From Superficieibacter sp. 1612_C1 (GTDB lineage Bacteria > Pseudomonadota > Gammaproteobacteria > Enterobacterales > Enterobacteriaceae), in assembly GCF_015234305.1 (NCBI RefSeq), contig NZ_JADGMI010000001.1, positions 868,001 through 932,000 of the forward strand: a stretch of DNA of 64,000 nt, written 5' to 3'. Under the pieces are notes generated by a model that was given only the letters and a program-made list of their open reading frames with translations, was not told where the DNA came from and searched no databases. Each line of letters starts with the position of its first letter. The stretch's first letter is position 1. The position numbers and the translations under genes are program-made. This document shows positions 21,325 to 33,680 of this stretch, piece after piece.

Positions 21325-21704
21325 CGTAACTTACTCATTATTCTTACATTGACGACTAAGCTACGGGCAGAGTATTGCCTTTCCGGGGATGACCGATGGC
21401 CTCGTGTCTGTTCACGTCGCCAACCTCACGGTTGTCGCTCGCTTATAGAGGCGCAGAGTGTCGGTTGCCTGTCTTTCATACGGAAACACAGCGCAATTAA
21501 CTGGGAAACAGCCTGGGGAAACTCTCCAGGGACGAATCCATTTACCGGTAAGGACTACAACCCGTAGCCCGCTAACTGTCTGAAAGGTCAATACGTCTTA
21601 CGCCATTGCTGCGTTGATGACCGGACAGACAAAACTGGTAATTCCGCAAAATTCCTTGTCTTAACAAGATTCAACACGGAAAACCGCATCATTATTCCAT
21701 TGCT
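21325..21704 (-). promoter_or_regulatory. rne 5' leader (RNase E autoregulatory UTR)
   Basis: About 380 nt separate the likely rne start point from the rne ATG. In E. coli the 361-nt rne leader folds into hairpins that RNase E binds and cleaves, adjusting its own mRNA level. Length and position match. I have not folded it. No supported gene lies here. Confidence 0.7.
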
Positions 21705-21710
21705 AACCTT

Positions 21711-21735
21711 ATTATAGCAAGCTGGCTTTTACCTT
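21711..21735 (-). promoter_or_regulatory. Probable rne promoter
   Basis: On the minus strand a perfect TATAAT (plus-strand 21711-21716) lies where a leader of about 380 nt would start, close to the known E. coli geometry. The -35 hexamer is weak (AT-rich GATAAA/ATAAAA). The remaining sequence to 21894 holds the rluC promoter; I see no gene in it. Confidence 0.6.
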
Positions 21736-21894
21736 TTATCACCCGGTTACTCACAGTTTTTACACGTCAGGGTCAGATTGTTCTAATAACAACCACAACG
21801 ACATCATGTAAACCCGATGAGATCGGATGATGTTAAATATAAGCACAGAAAAATGAGTGGCGCTAATGAGGATGGCTAATTAAAATCGCCGACT

Positions 21895-22848
21895 ATGAAA
21901 AATGAGAATCCATCCGTAAAAATGATTGCCATTACCGCTGATGACGCGGGGCAACGAATCGACAACTTTTTGCGCACCCAGTTAAAAGGGGTCCCAAAGA
22001 GCATGATTTATCGCATCCTGCGTAAAGGCGAGGTGCGGGTGAATAAGAAGCGCATCAAGCCTGAGTATAAGCTGGAGGCGGGGGACGAAATTCGTATTCC
22101 TCCGGTGCGCGTCGCTGAACGTGAAGAAGTGGCCGTCTCGCCGCGCCTGCAAAAAGTGGCCGCGCTGACGGATGTCATTCTTTATGAGGACGAGCATATT
22201 CTGGTGCTCAACAAGCCGTCAGGGACGGCGGTCCACGGCGGCAGCGGTCTGAGCTTTGGCGTGATTGAAGGTCTGCGTGCGTTACGCCCGGAGGCGCGCT
22301 TCCTTGAGCTGGTACACCGTCTCGACCGCGACACCTCCGGCGTGCTGCTGGTCGCCAAAAAGCGCTCGGCGCTGCGTTCGTTGCATGAGCAGTTGCGCGA
22401 CAAAGGCATGCAGAAGGATTATCTGGCGCTGGTACGCGGTCAGTGGCAGTCGCATATGAAAGTTGTCCAGGCTCCGCTGCTGAAAAATATTCTGCAAAGC
22501 GGTGAGCGCATTGTGCGAGTGAATCAGGAAGGCAAACCGTCAGAAACGCGGTTCAAGGTGGAAGAACGTTACGAGCATGCCACCCTGGTGCGCTGTAGCC
22601 CGGTGACCGGGCGCACGCACCAGATCCGCGTGCATACGTTACATGCGGGCCATCCGATTGCGTTTGACGATCGCTACGGCGACCGTGAGTTTGACAAGCA
22701 ACTGGCGGGAACCGGCCTTAACCGTCTGTTCCTGCACGCGGCAGCGCTGAAGTTCACCCATCCGGCCACAGGGGAGGTGTTGCGTATTGAAGCGCCGCTG
22801 GATGATGAGCTGAAGCGGTGTTTGCAGGTATTACGTAACGCGAAGTAG
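21895..22848 (+). CDS. rluC: 23S rRNA pseudouridine synthase RluC
   Basis: A 317-residue RluA-family enzyme that makes pseudouridines at 955, 2504 and 2580 of 23S rRNA (E. coli numbering). It has an N-terminal S4 RNA-binding domain (about 20-80) and a catalytic domain with HRLDRDTSGVLL, whose first Asp is the nucleophile. RTHQIRVH is the second signature. Divergent from rne. Confidence 0.97.
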   Translation: MKNENPSVKMIAITADDAGQRIDNFLRTQLKGVPKSMIYRILRKGEVRVNKKRIKPEYKLEAGDEIRIPPVRVAEREEVAVSPRLQKVAALTDVILYEDEHILVLNKPSGTAVHGGSGLSFGVIEGLRALRPEARFLELVHRLDRDTSGVLLVAKKRSALRSLHEQLRDKGMQKDYLALVRGQWQSHMKVVQAPLLKNILQSGERIVRVNQEGKPSETRFKVEERYEHATLVRCSPVTGRTHQIRVHTLHAGHPIAFDDRYGDREFDKQLAGTGLNRLFLHAAALKFTHPATGEVLRIEAPLDDELKRCLQVLRNAK

Positions 22849-22861
22849 CCCCGCAGCCGTC

Positions 22862-22986
22862 ATGCCCGGTGGCGCTGCGCTTACCGGGCCTACGATCAAG
22901 GCTTAACGATACCATCATTCGCACGGTACAAGGCCCGACGATACCGCTATTTGTAGGCCGGATAAGGCGAAGCCGCCATCCGGCAT
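22862..22986. repeat. REP elements after rluC
   Basis: Two REP units: 22862-22894 (TGCCCGGTGGCGCTGCGC...) and 22953-22986 (GTAGGCCGGATAAGGCG...), in opposite orientation, in the 182-bp gap between convergent rluC and yceF. No separate intrinsic terminator is evident, so the REPs may be the 3' ends. Confidence 0.8.
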
Positions 22987-23030
22987 ATAGTGCACCGCTG
23001 CCGGATATCAACTCCATACCCGCAGTTCTT

Positions 23031-23615
23031 TTATCCCAACAGCGGGTTCATCTCTTCACGACGCAGCATCTGGCACAGCGCAATAAGTGGCAGCCCCACC
23101 AGCGTATTGGGATCGCGTCCCTCCAGCCTGTCAAACAGCGCGATCCCCAGCCCCTCGCTTTTAAAACTACCCGCGCATTGCAGTGGATTTTCTCTGCGCA
23201 GATAATCGCCTATTTCCTGCTCACTCAGATGGCGGAAATGGACATCAAACGGCTCACATTCAGTTTGTAAATGCCCGGTCGCCGAATTATAAAGCGCCAG
23301 CCCGGTATAAAAAGTAACAATATTGCCACTGGCCTGCATTAATTGCCGCCGTGCGCGTTCTTCGGTTAACGGTTTACCGGCTATTTCACCGTCCAGAACG
23401 CATATCTGATCCGAACCAATGATCAAATGCTGAGGGAACCGCTTGGCCAGCGACTGTGCTTTAGCCTGCGCCAGACGCAGCACCAGATGACGCGGCGTTT
23501 CGCCGGGCATCGGCGTTTCATCGGTATCCGGCGCGGCACATTCAAAGGTAAGGCCAAGCTTTTCAAGCAGCATGCGCCGCCACGGCGAAGTGGAGGCAAG
23601 AATAAGACGGGTCAT
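23031..23615 (-). CDS. yceF: 7-methyl-GTP pyrophosphatase YceF (Maf family)
   Basis: A 194-residue Maf/HAM1-type nucleotide pyrophosphatase, the E. coli length. N-terminal [17 protein letters not shown] and [13 protein letters not shown] are the family motifs. In E. coli YceF hydrolyses m7GTP to m7GMP. I start at the ATG at 23615 (MTRLILAST), which matches the family. An in-frame ATG four codons upstream is possible; neither has a good ribosome site. Divergent from yceD. Confidence 0.94.
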   Translation of the reverse strand: MTRLILASTSPWRRMLLEKLGLTFECAAPDTDETPMPGETPRHLVLRLAQAKAQSLAKRFPQHLIIGSDQICVLDGEIAGKPLTEERARRQLMQASGNIVTFYTGLALYNSATGHLQTECEPFDVHFRHLSEQEIGDYLRRENPLQCAGSFKSEGLGIALFDRLEGRDPNTLVGLPLIALCQMLRREEMNPLLG

Positions 23616-23720
23616 ATATTTTTTCATTCAGATATAGCGTATCAGATGACCTCATTTTAAACTAAAGGCCGCAATGTGTGCGAATTATTGGCAAAAGGCA
23701 TCCTGAGGTTGCCTTTTTCT

Positions 23721-24280
<560 letters not shown>

Positions 24281-24319
24281 TAGGTGTTTCCCGCGAGCGC
24301 GGGGAGAAGCCGTAATTAA

Positions 24320-24505
<186 letters not shown>

Positions 24506-24523
24506 TCACGCGATCCTCAACGA

Positions 24524-24554
24524 CTTTCGCGTTACCGTTGCGGTGACGTGAAAG
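24524..24554 (+). other. Strong stem-loop between rpmF and plsX
   Basis: CTTTCGCGTTACCG-TTG-CGGTGACGTGAAAG forms an uninterrupted 14-bp stem (two G-U pairs) starting 19 bp after the rpmF stop. No T run follows, so it is not a typical intrinsic terminator. A second small hairpin (CCCCGT-GCAG-ACGGGG, 24593-24608) lies just before the plsX start. Confidence 0.75.
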
Positions 24555-24635
24555 ACGAAGAGTGGAAGCGTGGTGAAGCTTAGTGAGGAACTCCCCGTGC
24601 AGACGGGGATAACCAAACCGGGCAGCGACGATACC

Positions 24636-25670
24636 TTGACTCATCTAACCCTGGCGTTAGATGTCATGGGGGGCGATTTTGGCCCTTCCGTGACAGTGCC
24701 TGCAGCTTTGCAGGCACTGAACTCTAATTCGCAACTCACACTCCTCCTTGTCGGCGATCCCGACGCTATCACGCCATTACTTGCCAGAGCTGACTTTGAA
24801 CAACGTTCGCGTTTGCAGGTTATTCCTGCGCAGTCAGTTATTGCCAGTGATGCTCGACCCTCTCAGGCTGTGCGTAACAGCCGGGGCAGTTCTATGCGTA
24901 TTGCGCTGGAACTGGTGAAAGAAGGACGTGCCGAAGCCTGCGTCAGCGCGGGCAATACCGGTGCGCTGATGGGGCTGGCGAAATTACTGCTCAAGCCGAT
25001 TGACGGCATTGAGCGCCCGGCGCTGGTGACTATCCTTCCTCACCAGCAGAAGGGAAAAACGGTAGTGCTCGATCTGGGTGCTAACGTAGACTGCGACAGC
25101 AAAATGCTGGCGCAGTTTGCCGTTATGGGCGCGGTGCTGGCGGAAGAGGTCATCGGCATTACTCAGCCTCGCGTGGCGTTGCTGAATATTGGTGAAGAAG
25201 AAATCAAAGGACTTGATAATATTCGCCAGGCGTCCGAACTGCTGAAAAAAGTGCCCTCGATCAATTATATTGGCTATCTTGAAGCCAATGAACTGTTGAC
25301 CGGAAAAACCGATGTTATGGTCTGTGACGGATTTACAGGCAATGTCACATTAAAGACCATGGAAGGTGTTGTAAGGATGTTTCTTTCGCTGCTGAAGTCT
25401 CAGGGCGAAGGTAAAAAAAGGTCGTGGTGGCTGTGGTTATTAAAACACTGGTTACAAAAAAGCCTGACAAGGCGATTCAGTCACCTCAACCCCGACCAGT
25501 ATAATGGTGCCTGTCTGTTAGGATTACGCGGCACGGTGATTAAGAGTCATGGTGCTGCCAATCAGCGAGCCTTTAGCGTAGCGATTGAACAGGCAGTGCA
25601 GGCGGTGCAGCGACAAGTCCCCCAGCGGATTGCCGCTCGCCTGGAATCTGTATTAGCAAAAAGTGACTGA
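24636..25670 (+). CDS. plsX: Phosphate acyltransferase PlsX
   Basis: Makes acyl-phosphate from acyl-ACP for phospholipid synthesis. 344 residues from a TTG start giving [19 protein letters not shown]. coli PlsX begins at the same place; an in-frame GTG at 24570 would add 22 residues. Motifs: [35 protein letters not shown]. The C-terminus ends [11 protein letters not shown], about 12 residues shorter than E. coli PlsX, and the stop lies only 6 bp before fabH. No obvious ribosome site; coupling to rpmF is possible. Confidence 0.92.
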   Translation: MTHLTLALDVMGGDFGPSVTVPAALQALNSNSQLTLLLVGDPDAITPLLARADFEQRSRLQVIPAQSVIASDARPSQAVRNSRGSSMRIALELVKEGRAEACVSAGNTGALMGLAKLLLKPIDGIERPALVTILPHQQKGKTVVLDLGANVDCDSKMLAQFAVMGAVLAEEVIGITQPRVALLNIGEEEIKGLDNIRQASELLKKVPSINYIGYLEANELLTGKTDVMVCDGFTGNVTLKTMEGVVRMFLSLLKSQGEGKKRSWWLWLLKHWLQKSLTRRFSHLNPDQYNGACLLGLRGTVIKSHGAANQRAFSVAIEQAVQAVQRQVPQRIAARLESVLAKSD

Positions 25671-25676
25671 GCGTAC

Positions 25677-26630
25677 ATGCATACGAAGATTATTGGTACC
25701 GGCAGTTATCTGCCCGAACAAGTGCGAACCAACGCCGATCTGGAAAAAATGGTCGACACGTCTGACGAGTGGATTGTCACTCGTACAGGTATTCGTGAAC
25801 GCCGTATCGCCGGGCCGAATGAGACCGTTGCTACAATGGGCTTTGAAGCTGCAAAACGTGCGCTTGAGATGGCGGGCGTTAATGCCGAACAGATCGAACT
25901 GATTATTGTTGCCACCACCTCGGCAAGCCATGCGTTTCCGAGCGCGGCCTGCCAGATCCAGAACATGCTGGAGATCAAAGGCTGTCCGGCTTTTGATATT
26001 GGCGCAGCCTGTGCAGGTTTTACCTATGCACTGAGCGTGGCTGACCAGTATGTAAAATCCGGGGCGGTGAAACACGCGCTGGTGATCGGCTCTGACGTAC
26101 TGGCACGTACCTGCGATCCCACCGATCGCGGTACGATCATCATCTTTGGCGACGGTGCGGGTGCGGTGGTGCTGAGCGCGTCTGAAGAACAGGGAATTAT
26201 TTCTACCCATCTTCACGCTGACGGCCGCTACGGTGAACTGTTGACGCTGCCGAACCTCGATCGCGTGCATCCGGAAAATTCTACTTACCTGACGATGACC
26301 GGTAATGAGGTCTTTAAGGTAGCGGTCACTGAACTGGCGCACATCGTCGATGAAACGCTGGAAGCCAATAATCTGGACCGTTCGCAGCTGGACTGGCTGG
26401 TGCCGCATCAGGCTAACCTGCGTATTATCAGCGCGACCGCGAAAAAGCTGGGTATGTCAATGGACAACGTGGTAGTGACCCTTGACCGCCACGGCAACAC
26501 GTCAGCGGCCTCGGTGCCTTGTGCGCTTGATGAAGCCGTGCGCGATGGACGCATCAAGGCAGGACAACTGGTGCTGCTGGAAGCCTTCGGCGGCGGTTTC
26601 ACCTGGGGTTCGGCGCTGGTTCGTTTCTAA
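25677..26630 (+). CDS. fabH: Beta-ketoacyl-ACP synthase III
   Basis: 317 residues, the E. coli length. Catalytic Cys112 lies in GAACAGF, and the His and Asn of the triad are in PHQANLR and GNTSAAS. FabH condenses acetyl-CoA with malonyl-ACP to start fatty-acid synthesis. Starts 6 bp after plsX with a poor ribosome site, which suggests coupling. Confidence 0.98.
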   Translation: MHTKIIGTGSYLPEQVRTNADLEKMVDTSDEWIVTRTGIRERRIAGPNETVATMGFEAAKRALEMAGVNAEQIELIIVATTSASHAFPSAACQIQNMLEIKGCPAFDIGAACAGFTYALSVADQYVKSGAVKHALVIGSDVLARTCDPTDRGTIIIFGDGAGAVVLSASEEQGIISTHLHADGRYGELLTLPNLDRVHPENSTYLTMTGNEVFKVAVTELAHIVDETLEANNLDRSQLDWLVPHQANLRIISATAKKLGMSMDNVVVTLDRHGNTSAASVPCALDEAVRDGRIKAGQLVLLEAFGGGFTWGSALVRF

Positions 26631-26644
26631 AAAAGGATAATAAC

Positions 26645-27574
26645 ATGACGCAATTTGCATTCGTTTTTCCGGGACAGGGCTCGCAGACCGTTGGGATGCT
26701 GGCTGATATGGCCGCTGCTCATCCGGTTATTGAAGAGACCTTCCGCGAAGCCTCTGCGGCGCTGGGCTACGATCTGTGGGCACTGACCCAGCAAGGTCCG
26801 GCAGAAGAACTGAATAAAACATGGCAGACGCAGCCTGCGCTGCTGGCCGCTTCGGTTGCACTGTATCGCGCGTGGCAGCAGCAGGGCGGTAAAACGCCGG
26901 AACTGATGGCGGGTCATAGCCTGGGTGAATACTCGGCGCTGGTCTGTGCTGGCGTGATTGATTTCGCCGACGCGGTACGTCTGGTTGAACTGCGCGGTAA
27001 ATTTATGCAGGAAGCTGTACCCGCAGGAACCGGTGCGATGTCTGCCATCATTGGCCTTGACGACGCGGCGATTGCTAAAGCCTGCGAAGAGTCAGCGCAG
27101 GGTGAAGTCGTCTCTCCGGTGAACTATAACTCGCCGGGCCAGGTGGTTATCGCCGGGCATAAAGACGCCGTTGAGCGCGCTGGCGCGGCCTGTAAAGCTG
27201 CCGGAGCCAAACGTGCACTGCCGCTGCCTGTCAGCGTTCCGTCTCACTGCGCGCTGATGAAACCCGCCGCAGAAAAACTGGCAGCCGAGCTGAAAAATAT
27301 CACCTTTAACGCGCCGTCCGTTCCCGTTGTCAACAACGTCGACGTTAAGTGCGAAACCACGCCGGACGCCATCCGCGATGCGCTGGTACGCCAGCTCTAC
27401 AGCCCGGTCCAGTGGACGAAAAGCGTAGAATTTATGGCTTCACAGGGCGTTGAGCACCTCTATGAAGTCGGTCCAGGCAAGGTATTGACCGGCCTGACCA
27501 AACGTATTGTTGACACCCTGACCGCATCGGCGCTTAACGAGCCGGAAGCACTGTCAGCGGCGATTGCACAATAA
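26645..27574 (+). CDS. fabD: Malonyl-CoA:ACP transacylase
   Basis: 309 residues, the standard length. Active-site serine is in GHSLGEYSAL (Ser92 by family numbering) and the catalytic His in VPSHCALMKPA. N-terminal FPGQGSQTVGM is the oxyanion motif. It loads malonyl groups onto the ACP encoded by acpP. AAAAGGATAATAAC precedes the ATG. Confidence 0.98.
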   Translation: MTQFAFVFPGQGSQTVGMLADMAAAHPVIEETFREASAALGYDLWALTQQGPAEELNKTWQTQPALLAASVALYRAWQQQGGKTPELMAGHSLGEYSALVCAGVIDFADAVRLVELRGKFMQEAVPAGTGAMSAIIGLDDAAIAKACEESAQGEVVSPVNYNSPGQVVIAGHKDAVERAGAACKAAGAKRALPLPVSVPSHCALMKPAAEKLAAELKNITFNAPSVPVVNNVDVKCETTPDAIRDALVRQLYSPVQWTKSVEFMASQGVEHLYEVGPGKVLTGLTKRIVDTLTASALNEPEALSAAIAQ

Positions 27575-27587
27575 AAAGAGGAATATC

Positions 27588-28322
27588 ATGAGTTTTGAAG
27601 GAAAAGTCGCACTGGTAACGGGCGCAAGCCGTGGCATTGGCCGCGCGATTGCGGAAACCCTCGTTGCACGCGGTGCAAAAGTGATCGGTACCGCGACCAG
27701 TGAGAATGGCGCGCAGGCCATCAGCGAATATCTGGGCAGCAACGGTAAAGGCTTAATGCTGAATGTGACCGATCCTGCATCTATCGAATCTGTGCTGGGA
27801 AATATTCGCGCAGAGTTTGGTGAAGTCGATATTCTGGTGAATAATGCCGGCATCACGCGTGACAACCTGTTAATGCGCATGAAAGATGACGAATGGAATG
27901 ACATCCTGGAAACCAACCTTTCATCGGTTTTCCGTCTGTCAAAAGCAGTATTGCGCGCTATGATGAAAAAGCGTCATGGGCGTATCATCACCATCGGTTC
28001 TGTCGTTGGAACCATGGGAAATGCAGGTCAGGCCAACTATGCTGCGGCAAAAGCGGGTCTGATCGGCTTCAGTAAATCGCTGGCGCGTGAAGTGGCGTCT
28101 CGCGGGATTACTGTAAACGTTGTTGCTCCGGGCTTTATTGAAACGGACATGACGCGTGCGCTCTCTGACGAGCAGCGTGCGGGTATTCTGGCGCAAGTTC
28201 CGGCGGGTCGCCTTGGTGATGCAAAAGAGATCGCCAGCGCGGTGGCATTCCTGGCGTCTGACGAAGCAGGTTACATCTCTGGTGAAACCCTGCACGTCAA
28301 CGGCGGAATGTACATGGTTTAA
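27588..28322 (+). CDS. fabG: 3-oxoacyl-ACP reductase
   Basis: A 244-residue short-chain dehydrogenase, the E. coli length. NADPH motif TGASRGIGRAIAE, NNAG, catalytic Ser, and Tyr/Lys in YAAAKAG. FabG reduces 3-ketoacyl-ACP in each elongation cycle. I start at 27588 (MSFEGKVALV), after AAAGAGG, not the in-frame ATG at 27564 that lies inside fabD. Confidence 0.98.
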   Translation: MSFEGKVALVTGASRGIGRAIAETLVARGAKVIGTATSENGAQAISEYLGSNGKGLMLNVTDPASIESVLGNIRAEFGEVDILVNNAGITRDNLLMRMKDDEWNDILETNLSSVFRLSKAVLRAMMKKRHGRIITIGSVVGTMGNAGQANYAAAKAGLIGFSKSLAREVASRGITVNVVAPGFIETDMTRALSDEQRAGILAQVPAGRLGDAKEIASAVAFLASDEAGYISGETLHVNGGMYMV

Positions 28323-28459
28323 CCACGATGCACCCGAAATGCTCAGGAACCGCGCAAACCGCACGTTTTAGAGCATAAACAGGTGCAAAATAGTTTGCGT
28401 TATTGAGGGGTTCACCCGCAAAATAGCGTAAAATCGTGGTAAGAACTGCCGGGATTTAG

Positions 28460-28487
28460 TTGCAAATTTTTCAACATTTTATACACT
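28460..28487 (+). promoter_or_regulatory. acpP promoter
   Basis: TTGCAA (28460-28465), 16-bp spacer, TACACT (28482-28487), in the 210-bp fabG-acpP gap and about 45 bp before the acpP ATG. A dedicated promoter fits the very high expression needed for ACP. AGGAAATTTAAG is the ribosome site. Confidence 0.65.
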
Positions 28488-28532
28488 ACGAAAACCATCG
28501 CGAAAGCGAGTTTTGATAGGAAATTTAAGAGT

Positions 28533-28769
28533 ATGAGCACTATCGAAGAACGCGTTAAGAAAATTATCGGCGAACAGCTGGGCGTTAAGCAGGAAGAAGT
28601 GACCAACAATGCTTCCTTCGTTGAAGACCTGGGCGCAGATTCTCTTGACACCGTTGAGCTGGTAATGGCTCTGGAAGAAGAGTTTGATACTGAGATTCCG
28701 GACGAAGAAGCTGAGAAGATCACTACCGTTCAGGCTGCCATTGATTATATCAACGGCCACCAGGCGTAA
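28533..28769 (+). CDS. acpP: Acyl carrier protein
   Basis: A 78-residue acidic four-helix protein. The phosphopantetheine-carrying serine is in [14 protein letters not shown]. Identical in length to E. coli AcpP. It carries acyl chains between FabH, FabD, FabG, FabF and the acyltransferases. Confidence 0.98.
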
Positions 28770-28780
28770 GTGAACATCTC

Positions 28781-30087
<1,307 letters not shown>

Positions 30088-30112
30088 TGAAACGCTAGCG
30101 CTCCCTCTTAAA

Positions 30113-30135
30113 GGCCCGCCTCGGTGGGCCTTTTC
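30113..30135 (+). terminator. Terminator after fabF
   Basis: GGCCCGCCTCGGTGGGCC followed by TTTTC: an 8-bp stem (one G-U) with a tight loop, 25 bp past the fabF stop. It separates the fab genes from pabC. Confidence 0.8.
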
Positions 30136-30203
30136 AATTCAGTTTTCTCCGCTTGTTCTTCGTCAGTCATCCTGCCAAACTGTCCGGCCAAAAAGGAGCC
30201 TCC

Positions 30204-31019
30204 ATGTTCTTGATTAATGGCTGTGAACAGAACACCTTAGCGGCGGCAGACCGGGCAACGCAGTATGGCGATGGCTGCTTTACCACCGCCAGAATCGTCG
30301 CGGGCGGTATCGCGCATTTTGATGATCACGTGCAGCGTTTGCGCGTCGCCTGCGAACGACTGTGGATCCCGTTTGATCAATGGGACTCGCTTACGCAGGA
30401 AATGCAGCAGCTTGCCGAGGTGAAGGGCGATGGCGTGCTTAAAGTCATTATCAGCCGGGGAACGGGGGGGCGTGGTTATAGCGCCGCTACGTGCCATAGC
30501 CCGACGCGCATTCTCTCTGTCTCCGATTATCCTGCCCACTTTGCCCGCTGGCGTGAAGAAGGCATTACGGTGACGCTCAGCCCGATACGGCTGGGGCGCA
30601 ATCCGCATCTGGCCGGGTTAAAACATCTCAATCGTCTTGAGCAGGTGCTGATTCGCACGCATCTTGAGCAGACAGAGGCTGACGAGGCGCTGGTGCTTGA
30701 CAGCGAGGGGGCGTTAACGGAATGCTGTGCCGCCAATATATTCTGGCGTAAGGGCCAGCAGGTCTTTACCCCGCGCCTCGACAATGCTGGCGTGGCAGGA
30801 ATTATGCGTCAACGCTGTCTCGATCATCTGGTCGCATCGGCCTATCACGTTGTCGAATCAGAGACACCGGTTACGGCGCTGCACGAAGCCGATGAAGTCA
30901 TTATTTGCAACGCGCTGATGCCGCTGGTGCCGGTTCGTCGCTGGGAAGATACCGTCTGGTCGTCGCGCGAGCTTTATCATTTTTTAGCCCCACTTTGTGA
31001 GCCATTGATTACATCATGA
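30204..31019 (+). CDS. pabC: Aminodeoxychorismate lyase
   Basis: A 271-residue PLP fold-type IV enzyme that makes p-aminobenzoate for folate. [13 protein letters not shown] and the PLP lysine in [14 protein letters not shown] are seen. I start at 30204 (MFLINGCEQ), after AAAAGGAGCC, which matches the family; the in-frame ATG at 30153 lacks support. It overlaps mltG by 4 bp (ATGA). Confidence 0.96.
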   Translation: MFLINGCEQNTLAAADRATQYGDGCFTTARIVAGGIAHFDDHVQRLRVACERLWIPFDQWDSLTQEMQQLAEVKGDGVLKVIISRGTGGRGYSAATCHSPTRILSVSDYPAHFARWREEGITVTLSPIRLGRNPHLAGLKHLNRLEQVLIRTHLEQTEADEALVLDSEGALTECCAANIFWRKGQQVFTPRLDNAGVAGIMRQRCLDHLVASAYHVVESETPVTALHEADEVIICNALMPLVPVRRWEDTVWSSRELYHFLAPLCEPLITS

Positions 31020-32038
31020 AGAAAATGTTGCGTTTTATCCTCCTGTTGCTGGTTGTGCTGGGTATTGCCGCTGGCGCAGGAGCCTGGAAAGTTCGCCACC
31101 TGGCAAACAGTAAGTTGCTGATTAACAACGAGACCATTTTTACCCTGCAAGCAGGCACCGGTCGGCTGGCGCTGGGCGAACAGCTTTATAAAGAGAAAAT
31201 CATTAACCGTCCGCGCGTGTTTCAGTGGCTGCTGCGCCTTGAGCCCGATCTGTCGCACTTTAAAGCCGGGACCTACCGCTTTACGCCGGGGATGACCGTC
31301 CGCGAGATGCTAAAACTGCTGGAGAGCGGCAAAGAGGCGCAGTTCCCGCTGCGTCTGGTAGAGGGGATGCGCGTCAGCGATTACCTGCGCCAGCTTCGCG
31401 ACGCGCCCTATATTAAACATACGCTGAAAGACGACAGTTACTCCGCCGTCGCCGACGCGTTAAACATGGAGCATGCGGACTGGGTCGAAGGCTGGTTCTG
31501 GCCGGATACCTGGATGTATACCGCCAATACTACGGATGTGGCGCTCCTTAAGCGTGCACATAATAAAATGGTTGCCGCCATTGATAAGGCCTGGGAAGGG
31601 CGAGTCGACAATTTACCGTACGCGGATAAAAACCAGATGGTGACCATGGCGTCAATCATCGAAAAAGAGACTGCCGTCGCCAGCGAGCGCACGCGGGTCG
31701 CCTCCGTATTTATCAACCGTCTGCGCATCGGGATGCGCCTGCAAACCGATCCGACCGTGATTTATGGGATGGGCGAGAGTTATCATGGCAATCTGACGCG
31801 TAAAGATCTGGAGACGCCAACCGCGTATAATACCTATATCATCGCGGGATTACCGCCGGGGCCGATTGCCGTGCCGGGCGAAGCATCGCTTAATGCTGCG
31901 GCGCATCCGGAAAAAACGCCGTATCTTTATTTTGTTGCCGACGGGAAAGGCGGGCATACCTTTAATACCAACCTTGCCAGCCATAACCGCTCGGTGCAGG
32001 ATTACCTGAAAGCACTTAAGGAAAAAAATGCGCAGTAA
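31016..32038 (+). CDS. mltG: Endolytic murein transglycosylase MltG
   Basis: A 340-residue inner-membrane protein: one N-terminal transmembrane helix (about 5-25) and a periplasmic LysM-like plus YceG catalytic domain, with the catalytic glutamate in [11 protein letters not shown] (Glu218 in E. coli). MltG cleaves nascent glycan strands and sets their length. It overlaps pabC by 4 bp and tmk by 11 bp. Confidence 0.97.
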   Translation: MKKMLRFILLLLVVLGIAAGAGAWKVRHLANSKLLINNETIFTLQAGTGRLALGEQLYKEKIINRPRVFQWLLRLEPDLSHFKAGTYRFTPGMTVREMLKLLESGKEAQFPLRLVEGMRVSDYLRQLRDAPYIKHTLKDDSYSAVADALNMEHADWVEGWFWPDTWMYTANTTDVALLKRAHNKMVAAIDKAWEGRVDNLPYADKNQMVTMASIIEKETAVASERTRVASVFINRLRIGMRLQTDPTVIYGMGESYHGNLTRKDLETPTAYNTYIIAGLPPGPIAVPGEASLNAAAHPEKTPYLYFVADGKGGHTFNTNLASHNRSVQDYLKALKEKNAQ

Positions 32039-32669
32039 ATATATCGTCATTGAAGGGCTGGAAGGCGCGGGAAAAACTACCGCGCGTGACGTCGTGGTGC
32101 AAACGTTGCAACAGCAGGGCATCAGCGACCTGCTGTTTACCCGTGAACCCGGCGGTACGATACTGGCTGAAAAACTGCGCAGCCTGGTGCTGGACATTCA
32201 GTCCACGGGCGATGAAAAAATTGACGTTAAAGCCGAAGTGCTTATGTTTTACGCCGCCCGCGTGCAGCTGGTTGAGACGGTGATTAAACCGGCATTAGCG
32301 AACGGGCAGTGGGTTATCGGCGACCGTCACGATCTCTCGACCCAGGCTTATCAGGGGGGCGGACGCGGCGTTGACCGTACCATGCTCGCCACCATGCGCG
32401 ATGCGGTGCTCGGCGATTTTCGCCCGGATCTCACCCTGTATCTCGATGTAACGCCTGAAGTGGGGCTAAAACGCGCCCGCGCCCGCGGTGAACTGGATCG
32501 CATTGAGCAGGAGTCGCTGAACTTTTTCAACCGTACCCGTGCGCGTTATCTGGAACTGGCGGCGCAGGATGCCAGTATTCGCACTATTGATGCGACACAA
32601 CCGCTGGAGAAGGTGATGAGCGATATCCGTGACACCATTATTGCCTGGGTTAGGGAGCAGGGGGCATGA
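32028..32669 (+). CDS. tmk: Thymidylate kinase
   Basis: A 213-residue kinase that phosphorylates dTMP to dTDP. P-loop GLEGAGKTT at the N-terminus, the DR-type motif in [17 protein letters not shown], and the lid segment. Overlaps mltG (11 bp) and holB (4 bp), so translation is tightly coupled. Confidence 0.98.
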   Translation: MRSKYIVIEGLEGAGKTTARDVVVQTLQQQGISDLLFTREPGGTILAEKLRSLVLDIQSTGDEKIDVKAEVLMFYAARVQLVETVIKPALANGQWVIGDRHDLSTQAYQGGGRGVDRTMLATMRDAVLGDFRPDLTLYLDVTPEVGLKRARARGELDRIEQESLNFFNRTRARYLELAAQDASIRTIDATQPLEKVMSDIRDTIIAWVREQGA

Positions 32670-33670
32670 AATGGTATCCGTGGCTGCGCCCGCATTTCGA
32701 ATCGCTGGTCGCCAGCTATCAGGGCGGGCGCGGCCATCATGCGTTACTGATCCACGCCTTGCCGGGGATGGGCGCGGAGTCGCTGATGTATGCCATCAGC
32801 CGCTATTTAATGTGCCAGCGTCCGGAGGGGCATAAAAGCTGCGGCCAGTGTCATAGTTGCCAACTGATGCAAGCGGGAACGCATCCGGATTATTACGCGC
32901 TGGCTCCCGAAAAAGGCAAAAGTTCGCTTGGCATTGATGCGGTGCGCGAACTGAGCGAAAAACTGTATGAACACGCGCGGCTTGGCGGGGCGAAAGTGGT
33001 CTGGTTAAGCGACGCGACGCTTCTGACCGATGCTGCCGCCAATGCATTGCTGAAAACGCTGGAAGAGCCGCCGGCAAATACCTGGTTCCTGCTGGCCTGC
33101 CGTGAACCGGTGCATCTGCTGGCCACCTTGCGTAGCCGCTGTCGAATGCATCACCTCGCACCGCCCGGGGAGCCGTATGCGCTGGCCTGGCTGGCGAGAG
33201 AAGTGACAGCGTCACAAGAAATGCTGCTTACGGCGCTGCGCCTGAGCGGCAACGCGCCAGCCGCGGCGCTTCAGCTTTTGCAGACCGACGCCTGGACGGC
33301 TCGCCAGCAGCTCTGTCAGGGGCTGGAAAACGCGCTCACTCGCCGTGACTGGCTGTCACTTCTGCCGGTACTGAATCACGAAGATGTCGCTTCGCGCCTG
33401 CACTGGCTGGCGACGCTGATGCTTGATGCGCTGAAAGTGAATCAACATATTACCCGCTTAACCAATGCGGACGTCGTCCCGCTGGTTACTCTTCTGGCGC
33501 GGGAACTTACCGGAGCCAGATTGCGGACCCTGGTGCAGGAGATCTGCGCATGCCGTCAACAGTTGCTTAACGTGACGGGCCTTAATCGCGAATTGACGCT
33601 GACCGATTGCTTGCTACGCTGGGAGCACTACCTGCAACCCGGCGTGACGCTCCCTGTTTCACACCTCTGA
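32666..33670 (+). CDS. holB: DNA polymerase III subunit delta prime
   Basis: A 334-residue AAA+-fold clamp-loader subunit. The zinc-binding cysteines are in [16 protein letters not shown]. The P-loop is degenerate, as in known delta-prime proteins, and the sensor motif is near [14 protein letters not shown]. Works with delta, tau/gamma, chi and psi to load the beta clamp. Confidence 0.97.
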   Translation: MKWYPWLRPHFESLVASYQGGRGHHALLIHALPGMGAESLMYAISRYLMCQRPEGHKSCGQCHSCQLMQAGTHPDYYALAPEKGKSSLGIDAVRELSEKLYEHARLGGAKVVWLSDATLLTDAAANALLKTLEEPPANTWFLLACREPVHLLATLRSRCRMHHLAPPGEPYALAWLAREVTASQEMLLTALRLSGNAPAAALQLLQTDAWTARQQLCQGLENALTRRDWLSLLPVLNHEDVASRLHWLATLMLDALKVNQHITRLTNADVVPLVTLLARELTGARLRTLVQEICACRQQLLNVTGLNRELTLTDCLLRWEHYLQPGVTLPVSHL

Positions 33671-33680
33671 GAGAGACATT

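Noticed and set aside
21349-21567. 72-codon plus-strand frame in the rne leader region, at the place of the doubtful E. coli yceQ
   Set aside because: It is antisense to the structured rne leader, has no ribosome site and no motif.
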